Source: Albula goreensis (lineage: Eukaryota > Chordata > Actinopteri > Albuliformes > Albulidae). Taken from it: a stretch of 64,000 nt of DNA. Positions 1 through 9,110 of the stretch are shown here, piece by piece (positions within the stretch are counted from its first letter, which is position 1; each line of letters starts with the position of its first letter). The stretch spans positions 11,592,184-11,656,183 of the forward strand of contig CM040746.1 in NCBI GenBank assembly GCA_022829145.1, in the 5' to 3' direction. The translations under genes were made by a program, and so were the position numbers. The notes under the pieces were generated by a model that saw only the letters and a list, made by a program, of their open reading frames with translations, made no database searches and was not told where the DNA came from.

Positions 1-376
1 GTCATTAGCATCGTATTTCAAAAGCAGCCATAAAAAGGACACACATTTGAATGTCCTGATCTAGCAATGTACACTTCCACATTGTAAAAGAAGCATACTT
101 TTTCTTATGGTCTTATAACATTAAAGCAAAGGCTTTCCTTGGACTGCATAGTGAAATGCTTATTTACATTTTTATGAGAATGCTGAACAATTTAAGTTCA
201 AAATCTGTATCCAAAAAACAACTGTGTTAAAATGCAGTAAAACATGGCAATACAGCAACAGTAAAACATGGTAGTAAAGGAAATTAACAGAAACCACAAG
301 ATTAGATTCAATTAAGGTTCGAAGTGAAGATGGGATCAAATTTGCGCAACGTGATTTGGTTCTTGGTTTTGTTTAC
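1..376 (-). other. galnt5: GALNT5 intron 8 (partial)
   Basis: This AT-rich stretch starts with the donor GTAAAC at 376. The remaining lectin-domain exons are not found here in any frame and should lie to the left of the window. Confidence 0.7.
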
Positions 377-457
377 CTGCATGGTAAGATCGCAGGTGGC
401 GAAGAAAAGGACACCTTTCTCCAGAGCCAGACATTTTCTCGCCCCAACATTGAAAAC
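377..457 (-). CDS. galnt5: GALNT5 exon 8: first part of ricin B-type lectin domain
   Basis: 81 bp, 27 codons: [20 protein letters not shown] and then TCDLTMQ. Alignment by eye to vertebrate GALNT5 places the two Cys at the first disulfide of the lectin domain (pattern N-V-x-x-x-K-C ... x-x-C-D). This domain binds existing GalNAc and guides the enzyme along part-glycosylated substrates. It is framed by TTTTGTAG and GTAAAC. The exon is short, but its phase, order and Cys spacing support it. Confidence 0.85.
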
Positions 458-3400
458 CTACAAAAGATGAGGTCGTTTTTGCATCAAACCTCAGCATGCT
501 ACCACCAGCGACTGTTCACAAGACAACAGAACCCTCAGAATAATGATGACTCTGTTCGGGAAAACAAAGCCGTGCACATCCAAAACAACAATAACAGACA
601 ATGAGCTGAACTCCGTCTTTGTTTGGAGCACAGACTCTGTGGTCAACCTCTGTGCGCAACACAGCACACAGAGTCAGCCTGTGATTTTCAAAAACAAAAG
701 CAAAAAAAGAAAACATTCTTGCAAAATAAAGACACTGTAATCCAGAAGTAAGGCAATGCTGAAATCTTAAGGCACACATTGACTCATGGTAGTGCTAATT
801 AGCATCTGGGATTGAAATAAAAGAAAATGCAGATAGTGAGATATTAGTTTCATTTGCCACTGTGCACTGAAATTAACTACAAAATGCTGCATGGTAACTA
901 ATATGTCAGCTACAGGAATGCTGTAGCTCCTGTCTGTGTCTGGCCCCAGGTCATCCTAAAAGTAAAACTTTCAGTACTCTAATGACAGATATAATAATTG
1001 TTTTTTGGCACGTCTGGGGAAAAACTCTATTTTCAAGACTGTGGCCTGAAATGTAGACTAACACCAATACCAGCTGTCTTGTCAAAGTACTTCAGTTAAG
1101 GTAGCACCTGCTTTCTCCTGGCATTAAATTACAGATTAAATAGAGCCAAACTTTGCCTTCATTGCCTTCAATGTTTCCAAATGTTATTCCATGGCTCATA
1201 TACATATTTGGCATTCTCTATTCTTACTTTTTGCAGTCCTGTGTTTGGAACTCCGCAAATTAAATATGCATTGGAACAGATGTATATTTGCGCATTTCAG
1301 CAACATTAAATATACTAGTAGCACCTTATTTGAGTTACCTAAGTACTGAATTTAGAGAAGAACAAAGGTATTCTCATTCTCCTCTGCCACCAGCTGAGCA
1401 TTATACTGTACAAGAGAATCACATTTCATGTGTAGTTGATGATAGGTGCCTAACTGACTACAGTGTTAGCTTTGTATTGGTAATGGCCTTGATGGAATGA
1501 CTAAAGCAATTTTCTGGGACAAAATATGTATATAATTGACATATTTTTCTCACATGTCAATTACATGGTCGCATTTTGGAAAAAGGATAAGAAGCATTAA
1601 ATTACAGTGATTTATTTGACTTATGTGATGTGATTGGTGAATTGATTCTCATGTTCATTCGATGCACCAGTGGATGTGTTAGATAATATGAGCGAGTTAT
1701 TTAAAAACCATAATGACATGTCATGTTCCTCTGTGCCTTCTCTTCCAGCCTATCCACATGACAAAATAATCAGAGGGGCAATGGTCCAAAGCAGCTTGTG
1801 TATACATTGCTTGCTATATCAAGGTTTTTCAGTGCAGATCCCTCAAACATTATTGCACAATTTGCACAGTGGCAGATGTATGTTATGGCTACAGTTGAAG
1901 TAGGTAAGAACGAACACCTTAACACTTACCAGTCCCTGGGCTCTGACAAGAGGAGCGTCCATTTCTGGGTAAACATTCTCCAGGTACCATTTGAAGCTTT
2001 TGCATTTGAGTTTCTCTCGAAGTTTGATCTGGTCAGTGAGGTTGCCAATGTCGATGACGTTCTTGTCCAGGAGGTGGTGGTAGCCGTGACCATAGAACAG
2101 TTCCTTGTACTCGTCCAGCCAAACCTCTGCCACTCGGGCCAGGTTCCGCTCCACTGTCTTCTGCTTGTCTTTGGGAAACTTGTAGGGGTTCTCACCTCGA
2201 AAGATGTGGCCCACTCTAGAACAAGGGATTATCTCGATTTCTCCACCACACATCCAAATCTGGAATGAAAACAGGATCAAACATGGGGTTATGTGGAGCA
2301 GCATTCACCCAGTCATCTCTTGTATGGTATAAAAGATAACTAGGCTACAACAACTGTATACTCTGCTTACAAGACATGCAACAAAAATTCTGTTACATCA
2401 ATTGTATTAGTAGGATAACATGACCTAGTGCATAGTGTATGCTTAACAACTTAAAATGCATTTATTTTTATTGTATATTTACTTGTAGTTTTCTGTGAGA
2501 CAACAGGATACAAAACTGTATATTAATATATTTTTATGTAAAATATTTAGTTTGTTCTCCACAGAGCACCAGGGTAAATGTCATTCCTATAAGCTTCATC
2601 ATAATCTGTCATCATTTATGCTTCTGTTAACCAAAAATCCACTGCCTCAACTTTTTTAAACCCCACTCTGTGCTCCAGCCAAATTATGTTCACTCTGTGC
2701 TACTTGTGCTTGTGTTTGGAATGCCAGATTATATTCACAAACTGCACTCTTTGATGCAAGCCTCACTGGACATTTGGGACAGCACTGACAAGCATGAGTG
2801 CCTGATGTCAGCCACTGCTTCTTTTCTCACCACAGTTCACAAGATAAACTTTCCCAGATGAAAGCCAGAAGAAGACACTTCATGTGCAGGCAAATATTGG
2901 GTCCCCGATTAACCAGTGGGGGTCGCTAGAGAGCAGTGAGACCTTCCTGCGCATTGAAGCCAATAATATGCTGATTTTTGGGGCTGCTGTCCACAGCTGG
3001 CACTGGCATGATCATATTGTTGTATATTGTTGTATGTTTGGATTTATTTCATATCAAGATGTGTTGTTCAGTGATGCATACAGTACCATACCATGCATTT
3101 GGTGTTTCATTTTACACCTAGCTCACCTTAAAAGAGATTTCCATGTTTTCTCCTCCCCATACCTCTAACCCCGGGTCATATGTCCCTAGTTCATAGAAGT
3201 ATTTCCTATCAATAGAGAAAAGTCCTCCAGCCATGACTGGACACCTGAAGAGCACAAGAATGGACCAATTAATAGTGGTGTGAGCAACTCAGATTCCAGA
3301 AAACAGCTGTTTTTGGTACATTTTTTTTTTCTGAAAAGCTGGTTTTTTTGACTTCAAATTTCAGTTCAAGCTCAGTAAATATTTATTAATAATAACAATA

Positions 3401-4759
3401 ACATTATCATGATATTGATTGTTATGATATTGATTATTTTTCCCTGAAAAATGCTAATAAAGGTCAAACAATATGACTTACAAGAAAATGGTATTAAGCC
3501 TCACCTGATTGGGTCAGAATCCTTCATTTTATTCTTTTTGATCACTTCCTCAGGGAGTGTGTTCCAACCAAAAACCAAGGGCCATTTGAATATGCCTCTT
3601 TGGAAATTGTCAACTAACACATAACTGAGAAAAAATACAAGAAAACCAGCACACAAATAAATACTTCTACCCAACAAAGGCCAATAAAAGAATCAGTTTT
3701 GTGGATAACTACCCTAAATTATGGAAGAGAAAATGCAGACTTGTAATTATTTGAAATGCAGTATGACCATATTTTTAAATGCTCAGGAGCCGAAAGTCTC
3801 TAAACTCATATTGTGACATGCCAGACTTCAGTATTCAGTTTTTTTTCCGGTCACGCTCAACATGAAATTCTGAAGTCTACAACTTATCAACAGCTCTGTT
3901 CCAGGAATTCATTTAATGGATAGCTGTTACAATGACATACATAAAATTTGGAAATGGTATTTTTTTTCTTTTTGCCATTTTCTCAGCTAAGTACAGCCGA
4001 AAAGTTTGGCCTCACATATCAGCCCTCTGCTGCGGATTCAGGAGGAGGCAGTCATGACACACTATTCCTCCGATTCACATGACGCCAAACCCATACTGCT
4101 TTCCACACTGCACATACTCCACCAATCACACTGCAGATGCTCAACCAATCATGTACCACCTATGACAGCATATACTCAGCATCAGCAGGCACCTGGAGAA
4201 CCAGGACTGGCTGCTAGAGAGAAACTAACAAACCAAACCACCTTAACCCCTATTTTTCCCTGGCGAGGACGAGCTAATTTTTCCCTCACCAATGCCTAGT
4301 CAATAATGGCCCAGCAGGGATTTGAACATTCAGTCACTTGCTTCCTAAACTGAACTGAGGTTGGAAATTTCACCCAAAACAGATGCCAATAATACAAAAA
4401 AAATGCTGTTGAGAAAACAACTGCTTGAAACTATAGTTTGAAACTTATTTCATATTTTGGAGTTAAAAACTTGGAAAAACTGGAGAATATGGAGAAAAGA
4501 AGACAAAGAAATCCTTTGCAATTCCTCCCATCAGTTGTAATGTTACAGGGTAATTACCTCATATCCTTGTCACTAATGACTTCAATAACAGGACAGGCTA
4601 CTTTTCTCCTGTCCATGTACACTCTCTCCAACAGTGGCTCCAGCCAGCCCACATTGCACTCAATGTGTGAGTCCAGGAAAGTTAAAACTTCACCTGGGGA
4701 AGGAGGGAGGGAAGGAAGGAGAGGGAGAGAGAGAGAGAGAGTGAGAGACAGGGAGAGGG

Positions 4760-4835
<76 letters not shown>

Positions 4836-7305
4836 CTCTTTAAAGGCTCTTGCTTCTTATTACTGTCCATGTCTTTCTCAGTCATTCATATTAAAATATC
4901 AATTAAAAGACACTGAAAAGAGCAATATACGATCAACAGAGTACACGGCTAAGAATACCAGTAGCATGTGTACAGTACTCACAGATAACAGAATTCATTT
5001 GCAGACATAGGCCCTTAAGTAAACAATCCACATCAGCAGAGCATAAGTACACATCATTGTGCCTCATAACATTTGCAAACAAGCTAAACTTGCCACTGAA
5101 GAACCAGCAAAGCAAGTATGTCTTGTCGGACAGATGTCATAACGTACACATATGCTGAACCTTCCACTTGATATCACAATACTCCATTTGAAATTTGACA
5201 TAATGAAATATTCCAGCATTAGAGACTGTGAAACTGTGGGTGTGACATGTTTTTATAGCTCTTATAGTCACTCCATTGTACTAGTGTTGTTGTCCTTAGA
5301 GTTTATGATATTGTACTTTTTAAACAATGAGATTGACAGAAGGCTTTCTTAAAGGCCATGCTGGCATTGTAATTCACTCTAGAACCTCTACCAAGATGAA
5401 TAATTAATAATGGACATTTTTATTCTTCTAACCAAAGAGTACAGATATGGTGGAGTGTGTGTTTTGGTGTTGGAGAGGGGGGCATTACCAGCAGCAACAG
5501 CTGCTCCTGCCAGTCTGGCCCGGATCAGACCTTGCCTCTCTTCAGTCGGATGATCCGAACTTTGGGAAACTGCGACATGTAGACATCAAGGTTGTCCTTA
5601 AGGTAATCTATGAACAAGGAAGGAAGTACCCATCAAAAGTAAAGAAAAGGAAAAAGATTTTATGCTATTTATAAAGCAGATCATACTCTTTTCAAGCATC
5701 AGACAATCACCACATCTTTTTACCTTAAAATTGTATTTACTGTTTTGATTCCTGGTTATCAGTTCTTTATTGCTTTCCTGTTTGTGTAGATATGACTTGG
5801 GAGTTTGATGGTAAAATTTGATGTAATGCATGTAATTATTACCTTTGGTGCTGAAGTCATCCACCAGAATGATTTCTTTGAGAAGGTGCGGTGGGGAGCG
5901 ATTGAGAACACTGTGCACGGACCTCAGCAGGGTGGACCACACCTCGTCCACAAAACAGAAGATCACACTGGTTGTGGGCAGGTTGTCATGAACCAGGCTT
6001 TCCGAGCACCTGAAAATGGTTCATACCACAGGGCCGTTATGAAGTGCTGCCCTCCCCTTTCTGCTCAGCCTTAATGACCTCATGACCCCAATGTCAAACT
6101 CACATCTGAGGCCTGGTATCTGGTATGGCCCTGTCCACAGGAATCTGCTCACTCAGGTAGACGTTGAAGTGGCCCTCGTTCCACCGGCCGCGCATCTCCT
6201 CCTGTTTGTCCTTCGGTACGACAGCAGCCAGTCCAAACTGCCCGACTGCGCCTTTGTCTCGCGGACTTTGGGTCACGTCCATATGCATCACTTTGTGCAT
6301 GCCTGACTTCCGCACACTTGAGGAGTTTGCTTTGATTTCCACTCTCGGTGGAATCAATTCTTTCATTGTTGGTTGTGCTTTTTGATCCGGTCTGTCAGGG
6401 TCACTCTTGTTAACTGCATTATTCTGTTTTTCTACAAGGTTCACCATGTTATCTTTTCCCTTTAAGTGCTCTTTTTCAGGGTTAAGAATTTTTGGTTCTT
6501 GTGCTTTTTCTTTGGACGGACTGTTTTGTTTTTCAAGTTGCAAGTGATCACCGACTTTGTTTAGAATCTCAGAAGCCTTATCAGCGATGCTCTCATTGGC
6601 TCGTTTAATTGGCTCCAGCTTTTTGTCGGAGTTCTGCTTTTTTTCTGCCTGAACACCAAACGGCACTTTGGTCAAAACTGGTTGCTCAGCTGGAACTTCC
6701 TTGTTGGAATTTTGCAACAAACCACTTTTTCCTAGCTCTGAATGTTGCAATTTCTGCTTATCCTGCCTTAAGCTGAGATCCGTTCCATCATGTCCCTTTC
6801 TGAGTACTACTTGAGGCACTGCACCTATGGGTGCTTTGGTGTTTGCATGCAACTTTTGGAGTTTACTTTCGTTACTCGCTTTTTCATCATTGTTTGCAAG
6901 CACAACTTTTTCTTCCCTTATATTTTTCAGTCCACCTTCTTTAAATATAAGTTGTTTATTTGGATTCTTGTCATTAATTTCTTGGTCAGACTTTGCTTGC
7001 TTATAATTGACATCGTTTAGAATCTTGGGATGTTTATTTGCAAATTTTAGGTCTGTTTCTAACTCTACATCAACTTTTTTGACCGGGTGTTTGAAACCTA
7101 TTCTGTTCACTAAATTTGTTCGTTTAGTGGCCTGTTGTTTGGCTGCATCTCTTTGTTTCACGATAATCTCTTTCAAAAGGTGACTATTTACATCATTAAT
7201 TGAAATCCTTAGAGCTGCCATGTCAAACAGGAGCCATATGACAGAGGCAATAAACACAAAAGCAAGCACTCTTCCACTACCACGAAAATATTTTCTAACC
7301 TTCAT
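377..7305 (-). CDS. galnt5: GALNT5, polypeptide N-acetylgalactosaminyltransferase 5 (partial gene, exons 1-8)
   Basis: Golgi type II membrane enzyme that transfers GalNAc from UDP-GalNAc to Ser/Thr, the first step of mucin-type O-glycosylation. Coding exons on the minus strand: 7305-6104, 6009-5843, 5607-5489, 4693-4558, 3624-3505, 3244-3127, 2259-1930, 457-377. Every complete intron is GT..AG. The N-terminus ([10 protein letters not shown], then a hydrophobic anchor ending [11 protein letters not shown]) is typical of GALNT5 rather than other GALNTs, and a long stem of about 350 residues is also a GALNT5 trait. Catalytic signatures are present: VDDFSTK in exon 2, LDSH (the Mn-binding DxH) in exon 4, WGGEN in exon 6 and CSRVGHIF in exon 7. 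Exon 8 opens the ricin-type lectin domain. About 100 C-terminal residues, the stop codon and 3' UTR are outside the window. Exon 3 carries a one-base frameshift. Family and paralogue assignment rest on recognised sequence similarity, not on a search. Confidence 0.93.
458..1929 (-). other. galnt5: GALNT5 intron 7 (1472 bp)
   Basis: GTAAGT donor and TTTTGTAG acceptor, phase 0. It is the longest complete intron of the gene. No repeat or exon was recognised inside. Confidence 0.85.
1930..2259 (-). CDS. galnt5: GALNT5 exon 7: end of catalytic domain and linker to lectin domain
   Basis: 330 bp, 110 whole codons, starting [20 protein letters not shown]. The His in RVGH is the third Mn2+ ligand known from this family. 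It continues through [26 protein letters not shown] and [20 protein letters not shown] to VRAQGL, the linker before the lectin domain. Acceptor TTCCAG at 2265-2260, donor GTAAGT from 1929. The exon is strongly conserved and intact. Confidence 0.96.
2260..3126 (-). other. galnt5: GALNT5 intron 6 (867 bp)
   Basis: GTGAGC donor and TTCCAG acceptor, phase 0. AT-rich. The open frames inside it have no recognisable product. Confidence 0.86.
3127..3244 (-). CDS. galnt5: GALNT5 exon 6: Gal/GalNAc-T motif (WGGEN)
   Basis: 118 bp encoding [20 protein letters not shown] and then [19 protein letters not shown]. The DPGLxVWGGEN block is the Gal/GalNAc-transferase motif that contacts UDP-GalNAc and carries catalytic acid residues. 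It is fully conserved here. Acceptor TTCAG at 3249-3245. The exon ends AAG before GTGAGC at 3126, in phase 0. Confidence 0.95.
3245..3504 (-). other. galnt5: GALNT5 intron 5 (260 bp)
   Basis: GTGAGG donor and CTCTTCAG acceptor. No other feature was seen. Confidence 0.88.
3505..3624 (-). CDS. galnt5: GALNT5 exon 5: catalytic domain
   Basis: 120 bp encoding [20 protein letters not shown] and then [20 protein letters not shown]. It matches the GALNT segment between the DxH motif and the Gal/GalNAc-T motif. Acceptor CTCAG at 3629-3625, donor GTGAGG from 3504. Both borders split codons (AG|T Ser and AG|G Arg) in phase with the neighbours. Confidence 0.94.
3625..4557 (-). other. galnt5: GALNT5 intron 4 (933 bp), containing a SINE
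   Basis: Donor GTAATT and acceptor TTTTTTCTCAG. A SINE-like insertion occupies roughly 3961-4345, in the same orientation as the gene. The codon is split AG|T (Ser). Confidence 0.88.
3961..4345 (-). mobile_element. tRNA-derived SINE copy in GALNT5 intron 4
   Basis: Read on the minus strand, a B-box-like GTTCAAATCCC (4327-4317) is followed by a core with GAGGGAAAAATTAGCTCG and CGCCAGGGAAAAATAGG, then a longer 3' part and an A-rich tail (complement of the T-run at 3960-3970). The core and the following segment match, with substitutions, a plus-strand copy at 61940-62190. No A box is visible, so the 5' end is probably truncated. The family name is unknown to me. Confidence 0.6.
4558..4693 (-). 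CDS. galnt5: GALNT5 exon 4: DxH metal-binding motif
   Basis: 136 bp in phase with both neighbours. It encodes [20 protein letters not shown] and then a segment ending [13 protein letters not shown]. The DSH is the DxH motif whose Asp and His bind Mn2+ and UDP in GT27 enzymes (about residues 504-506 of the uninterrupted protein). Acceptor CCCCAG at 4699-4694, donor GTAATT from 4557. Confidence 0.95.
4694..5488 (-). other. galnt5: GALNT5 intron 3 (795 bp), containing a long TC microsatellite
   Basis: Donor GTAATG and acceptor CCCCAG. Read in the gene's direction, the final ~140 bases before the acceptor are almost all pyrimidine, because of a CT microsatellite at 4700-4833. The rest holds nothing recognised. 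Confidence 0.88.
4700..4833. repeat. GA/CT microsatellite, (GA)n
   Basis: A purine-only tract on the plus strand (apart from a few interruptions at 4741-4750) with a pure GA run of about 34 units at 4764-4832. It lies directly upstream of the acceptor of GALNT5 exon 4 in the gene's direction and so doubles as its polypyrimidine tract. It also creates spurious Arg-Glu and Ser-Leu open frames. Confidence 0.98.
5489..5607 (-). CDS. galnt5: GALNT5 exon 3 (119 bp, with a one-base frameshift)
   Basis: The first 23 codons read [20 protein letters not shown] and then RLK, matching GALNT5. After the AAG at 5542-5540 the frame continues as R-G-K-V and meets TGA at 5527-5525. In the next frame the conserved sequence resumes as [13 protein letters not shown] and runs to the donor GTAATG at 5488. 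An intact exon would be 120 bp (2 + 39 codons + 1), so exactly one base is missing, in the AAGAGAGG stretch around 5536-5542. If real, it truncates the protein at about residue 483, before the DxH metal site and most of the active site. All later exons keep intact frames, so a sequencing or assembly error is at least as likely as inactivation. Confidence 0.9.
5608..5842 (-). other. galnt5: GALNT5 intron 2 (235 bp)
   Basis: GTAATA donor and CATAG acceptor. It interrupts the codon G|AT just after the DDFSTK motif. Nothing else was recognised inside. Confidence 0.9.
5843..6009 (-). CDS. galnt5: GALNT5 exon 2: start of catalytic domain
   Basis: The exon is 167 bp. It encodes [20 protein letters not shown] and then a segment ending in [14 protein letters not shown]. 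This is the first part of the GT-A glycosyltransferase fold (family GT27), which contributes to UDP-sugar binding. It follows a TTTTCAG acceptor and ends AAAG before a GTAATA donor at 5842-5837, leaving phase 1. Confidence 0.95.
6010..6103 (-). other. galnt5: GALNT5 intron 1 (94 bp)
   Basis: This is a very short intron with GTGAGT at the donor and TTTTCAG at the acceptor. It splits a codon as AT|G (phase 2). Joining the exons gives [15 protein letters not shown], which matches the conserved join of the stem to the catalytic domain. Confidence 0.9.
6104..7305 (-). CDS. galnt5: GALNT5 exon 1: start codon, membrane anchor and stem
   Basis: This exon holds 400 full codons plus two bases of the next. 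Residues 1-10 are a short basic cytosolic tail, and about 11-33 form the signal anchor ([14 protein letters not shown] core). The remaining ~350 residues are a Lys/Asn/Gln/Glu-rich, low-complexity stem with several N-glycosylation sequons (NES twice, NKS, NSS). The last ~50 residues ([15 protein letters not shown], then [20 protein letters not shown]) resemble other vertebrate GALNT5 and lead into the catalytic domain. The ATG at 7305-7303 has A at -3 and starts the conserved N-terminus, so it is the natural start. The donor follows CAGAT as GTGAGT at 6103-6098. No upstream 5' UTR exon could be placed. Confidence 0.93.
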
Positions 7306-9066
7306 TGTCTTAGTTTCGAAGCTCTTTGCCTTCTATAAAGATTTAAGTTATTGCCGCTACGATATCCGAATGCATGAACCGAACCTGTGTGCAGTTTGTG
7401 CACTGTGCAGAAATTTTAGATTGATCTGAACCTTGTAATAGCTATGCCTGCGTGGCATCTCACACGGAGCAACTGCTGTTGGCAACTTGCTAGCATTAAT
7501 TTGTCAGAATAAATTGCCGCGAAAAATTTTACAGTGAAATTTACGCAAAACACACATACTACAACCAATTTCACTTTCGCAAAGGTTACAAAGGTTTCTG
7601 ATTTGAATGTTTACCTCTTGCGAAAGCCCACGTTGTTCACTCTCGGAAGTATTTACTCTGATTTCCATTTGTTGGCAACAAAGTTGCATTGTGAGAAGTT
7701 GGATATTCCGTAGAAAATTGATCGAGAGTACATGATAACTTTCACCTCGACTCCACCAGTTTGGAAGAGGTCAAAAGGCTACATATCCCACTGTGGGAGT
7801 TAATACTTATCAGTGCCCTGGCTTCATAGTTTGCCTACAATCACTTCCTCGCGGAGGCCGTGCCTGTGTATATCTGTTGAATCACGGACATCAGTCCACA
7901 GCTACCGCTGCGCAGATGCTTAAAGCTCTATGTAAAGTGGATACGTTAAACTCGTTGCATGTGAGTTCACAGTGGACACAGAGGTTTAGCGGATCCATAT
8001 ACATTACAGCTTTGCTGGGTATACGCCTTAAATTGATGCCCATGAACAGCCACATTGACTGCGCAAGCCAACTTTCAAAAGTTACACGTAGGCTATATGA
8101 ATGGGCGCAGTAGTGCCATGAGAGACTGTATTCTTTGTTGCAAAGGCAGCGCAGGTTTTACATATGTTTGTGTTTCTACGACTGGCGTCTGTTGAGCAAA
8201 ATAAACAAGGTGTCATATCTATAGGATTTAAAAATGAGCGAATCAGCACTAGGTAGATATAAAATCGAGCAGAGATGCCAGTTAAACAAAAACACATACC
8301 AGTAGATGTTAGAGGTATTAACTATCATTTCGCGTTAATAATAAAAGATACAGACATATCGACACACTTCGACAAATTAATAAATGTAGGAAAGACTGAA
8401 TATGGAAAGATCCCAGGTCGGTGTTCCACGAAGCTGGCTTAGCAAGTAATTTGGCTACCATTGGTAAACATGCTGAAGTAAAAATATTCAAGAGCCAGTT
8501 TTTGTGCACAAACATTGACACATGGTCCTTATATAGCATATTTCGAATATGTAAGGATTGATCTACTGCTGGCTTCATTTGTAGAAATTTAAATTTTGGC
8601 CGAATTGCAGAGTGACCGCTTCGTGCTGTATACCCCCAGCTCTTGTGCATTAGCGTTTGGTTTTTGTTTTGAGTACTGCTGGAATTCTTTCGTGCTCAAG
8701 GGTGTATATATGAATCAGTATGATTATTGGGACGTCCTATCTTTGCAAAACAACTTCAACCAGTCTTGGAATGCTGGTACACAAGTTTTGAGGTGTTTCT
8801 CGTAGGGATGCTGGACCAGTTTTCTAGAAGAGTAGATTAAGTGTCTGTGATGTACTGTTTCTGACACTCCATCCGTCCATGCACCAACTATTTAATCTCT
8901 TTCAAATTATTAGAAACACATACATTTGATACTGGATTTTAACGCGTCTTCTACATATTCAGAGATACTGTAGTATTTTAGTAGACACATATAGAAGAGT
9001 GTCAGCGTTAATTGATAGGAACGCCTGTAGTTGGTCTACGTGTCGTAAGTACAAAAACCCCCAACT
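7306..9066. other. 5' flank of GALNT5, no coding exon seen
   Basis: This sequence lies upstream of the GALNT5 start codon. It is somewhat richer in CpG than the desert beyond (for example around 7340-7520 and 7840-8110), as expected near a promoter. I see no convincing TATA box in the gene's direction, and the transcription start and any 5' UTR exon cannot be placed. The 106-codon open frame at 7793-8113 (+) resembles nothing I know. Confidence 0.5.
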
Positions 9067-9110
9067 TAATTATTACCTTTTAAGCACATGTGCACAAAAG
9101 GTAATAATTA
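9067..9110. repeat. Perfect 15-bp inverted repeat with palindromic loop
   Basis: The arms TAATTATTACCTTTT (9067-9081) and AAAAGGTAATAATTA (9096-9110) are exact reverse complements. The 14-nt spacer itself contains the perfect 10-bp palindrome GCACATGTGC. No terminal repeats or target duplications typical of a named transposon were found around it. Confidence 0.95.

Noticed and set aside
1798..2268. 156-codon plus-strand open frame
   Set aside because: It is the antisense shadow of GALNT5 exon 7.
4438..5010. 190-codon plus-strand open frame with long Arg-Glu repeats, and its antisense Ser-Leu frame (4885-4682)
   Set aside because: Both are translations of the GA/CT microsatellite and of GALNT5 exon 4 antisense. 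No real protein is implied.
5805..6385. Plus-strand frames of 73-89 codons
   Set aside because: They are antisense to GALNT5 exons 1 and 2.
7328..7342. TATAAAG upstream of the GALNT5 start codon
   Set aside because: It reads TATAAAG only on the plus strand, against the gene, and lies too close to the ATG to leave a 5' UTR.
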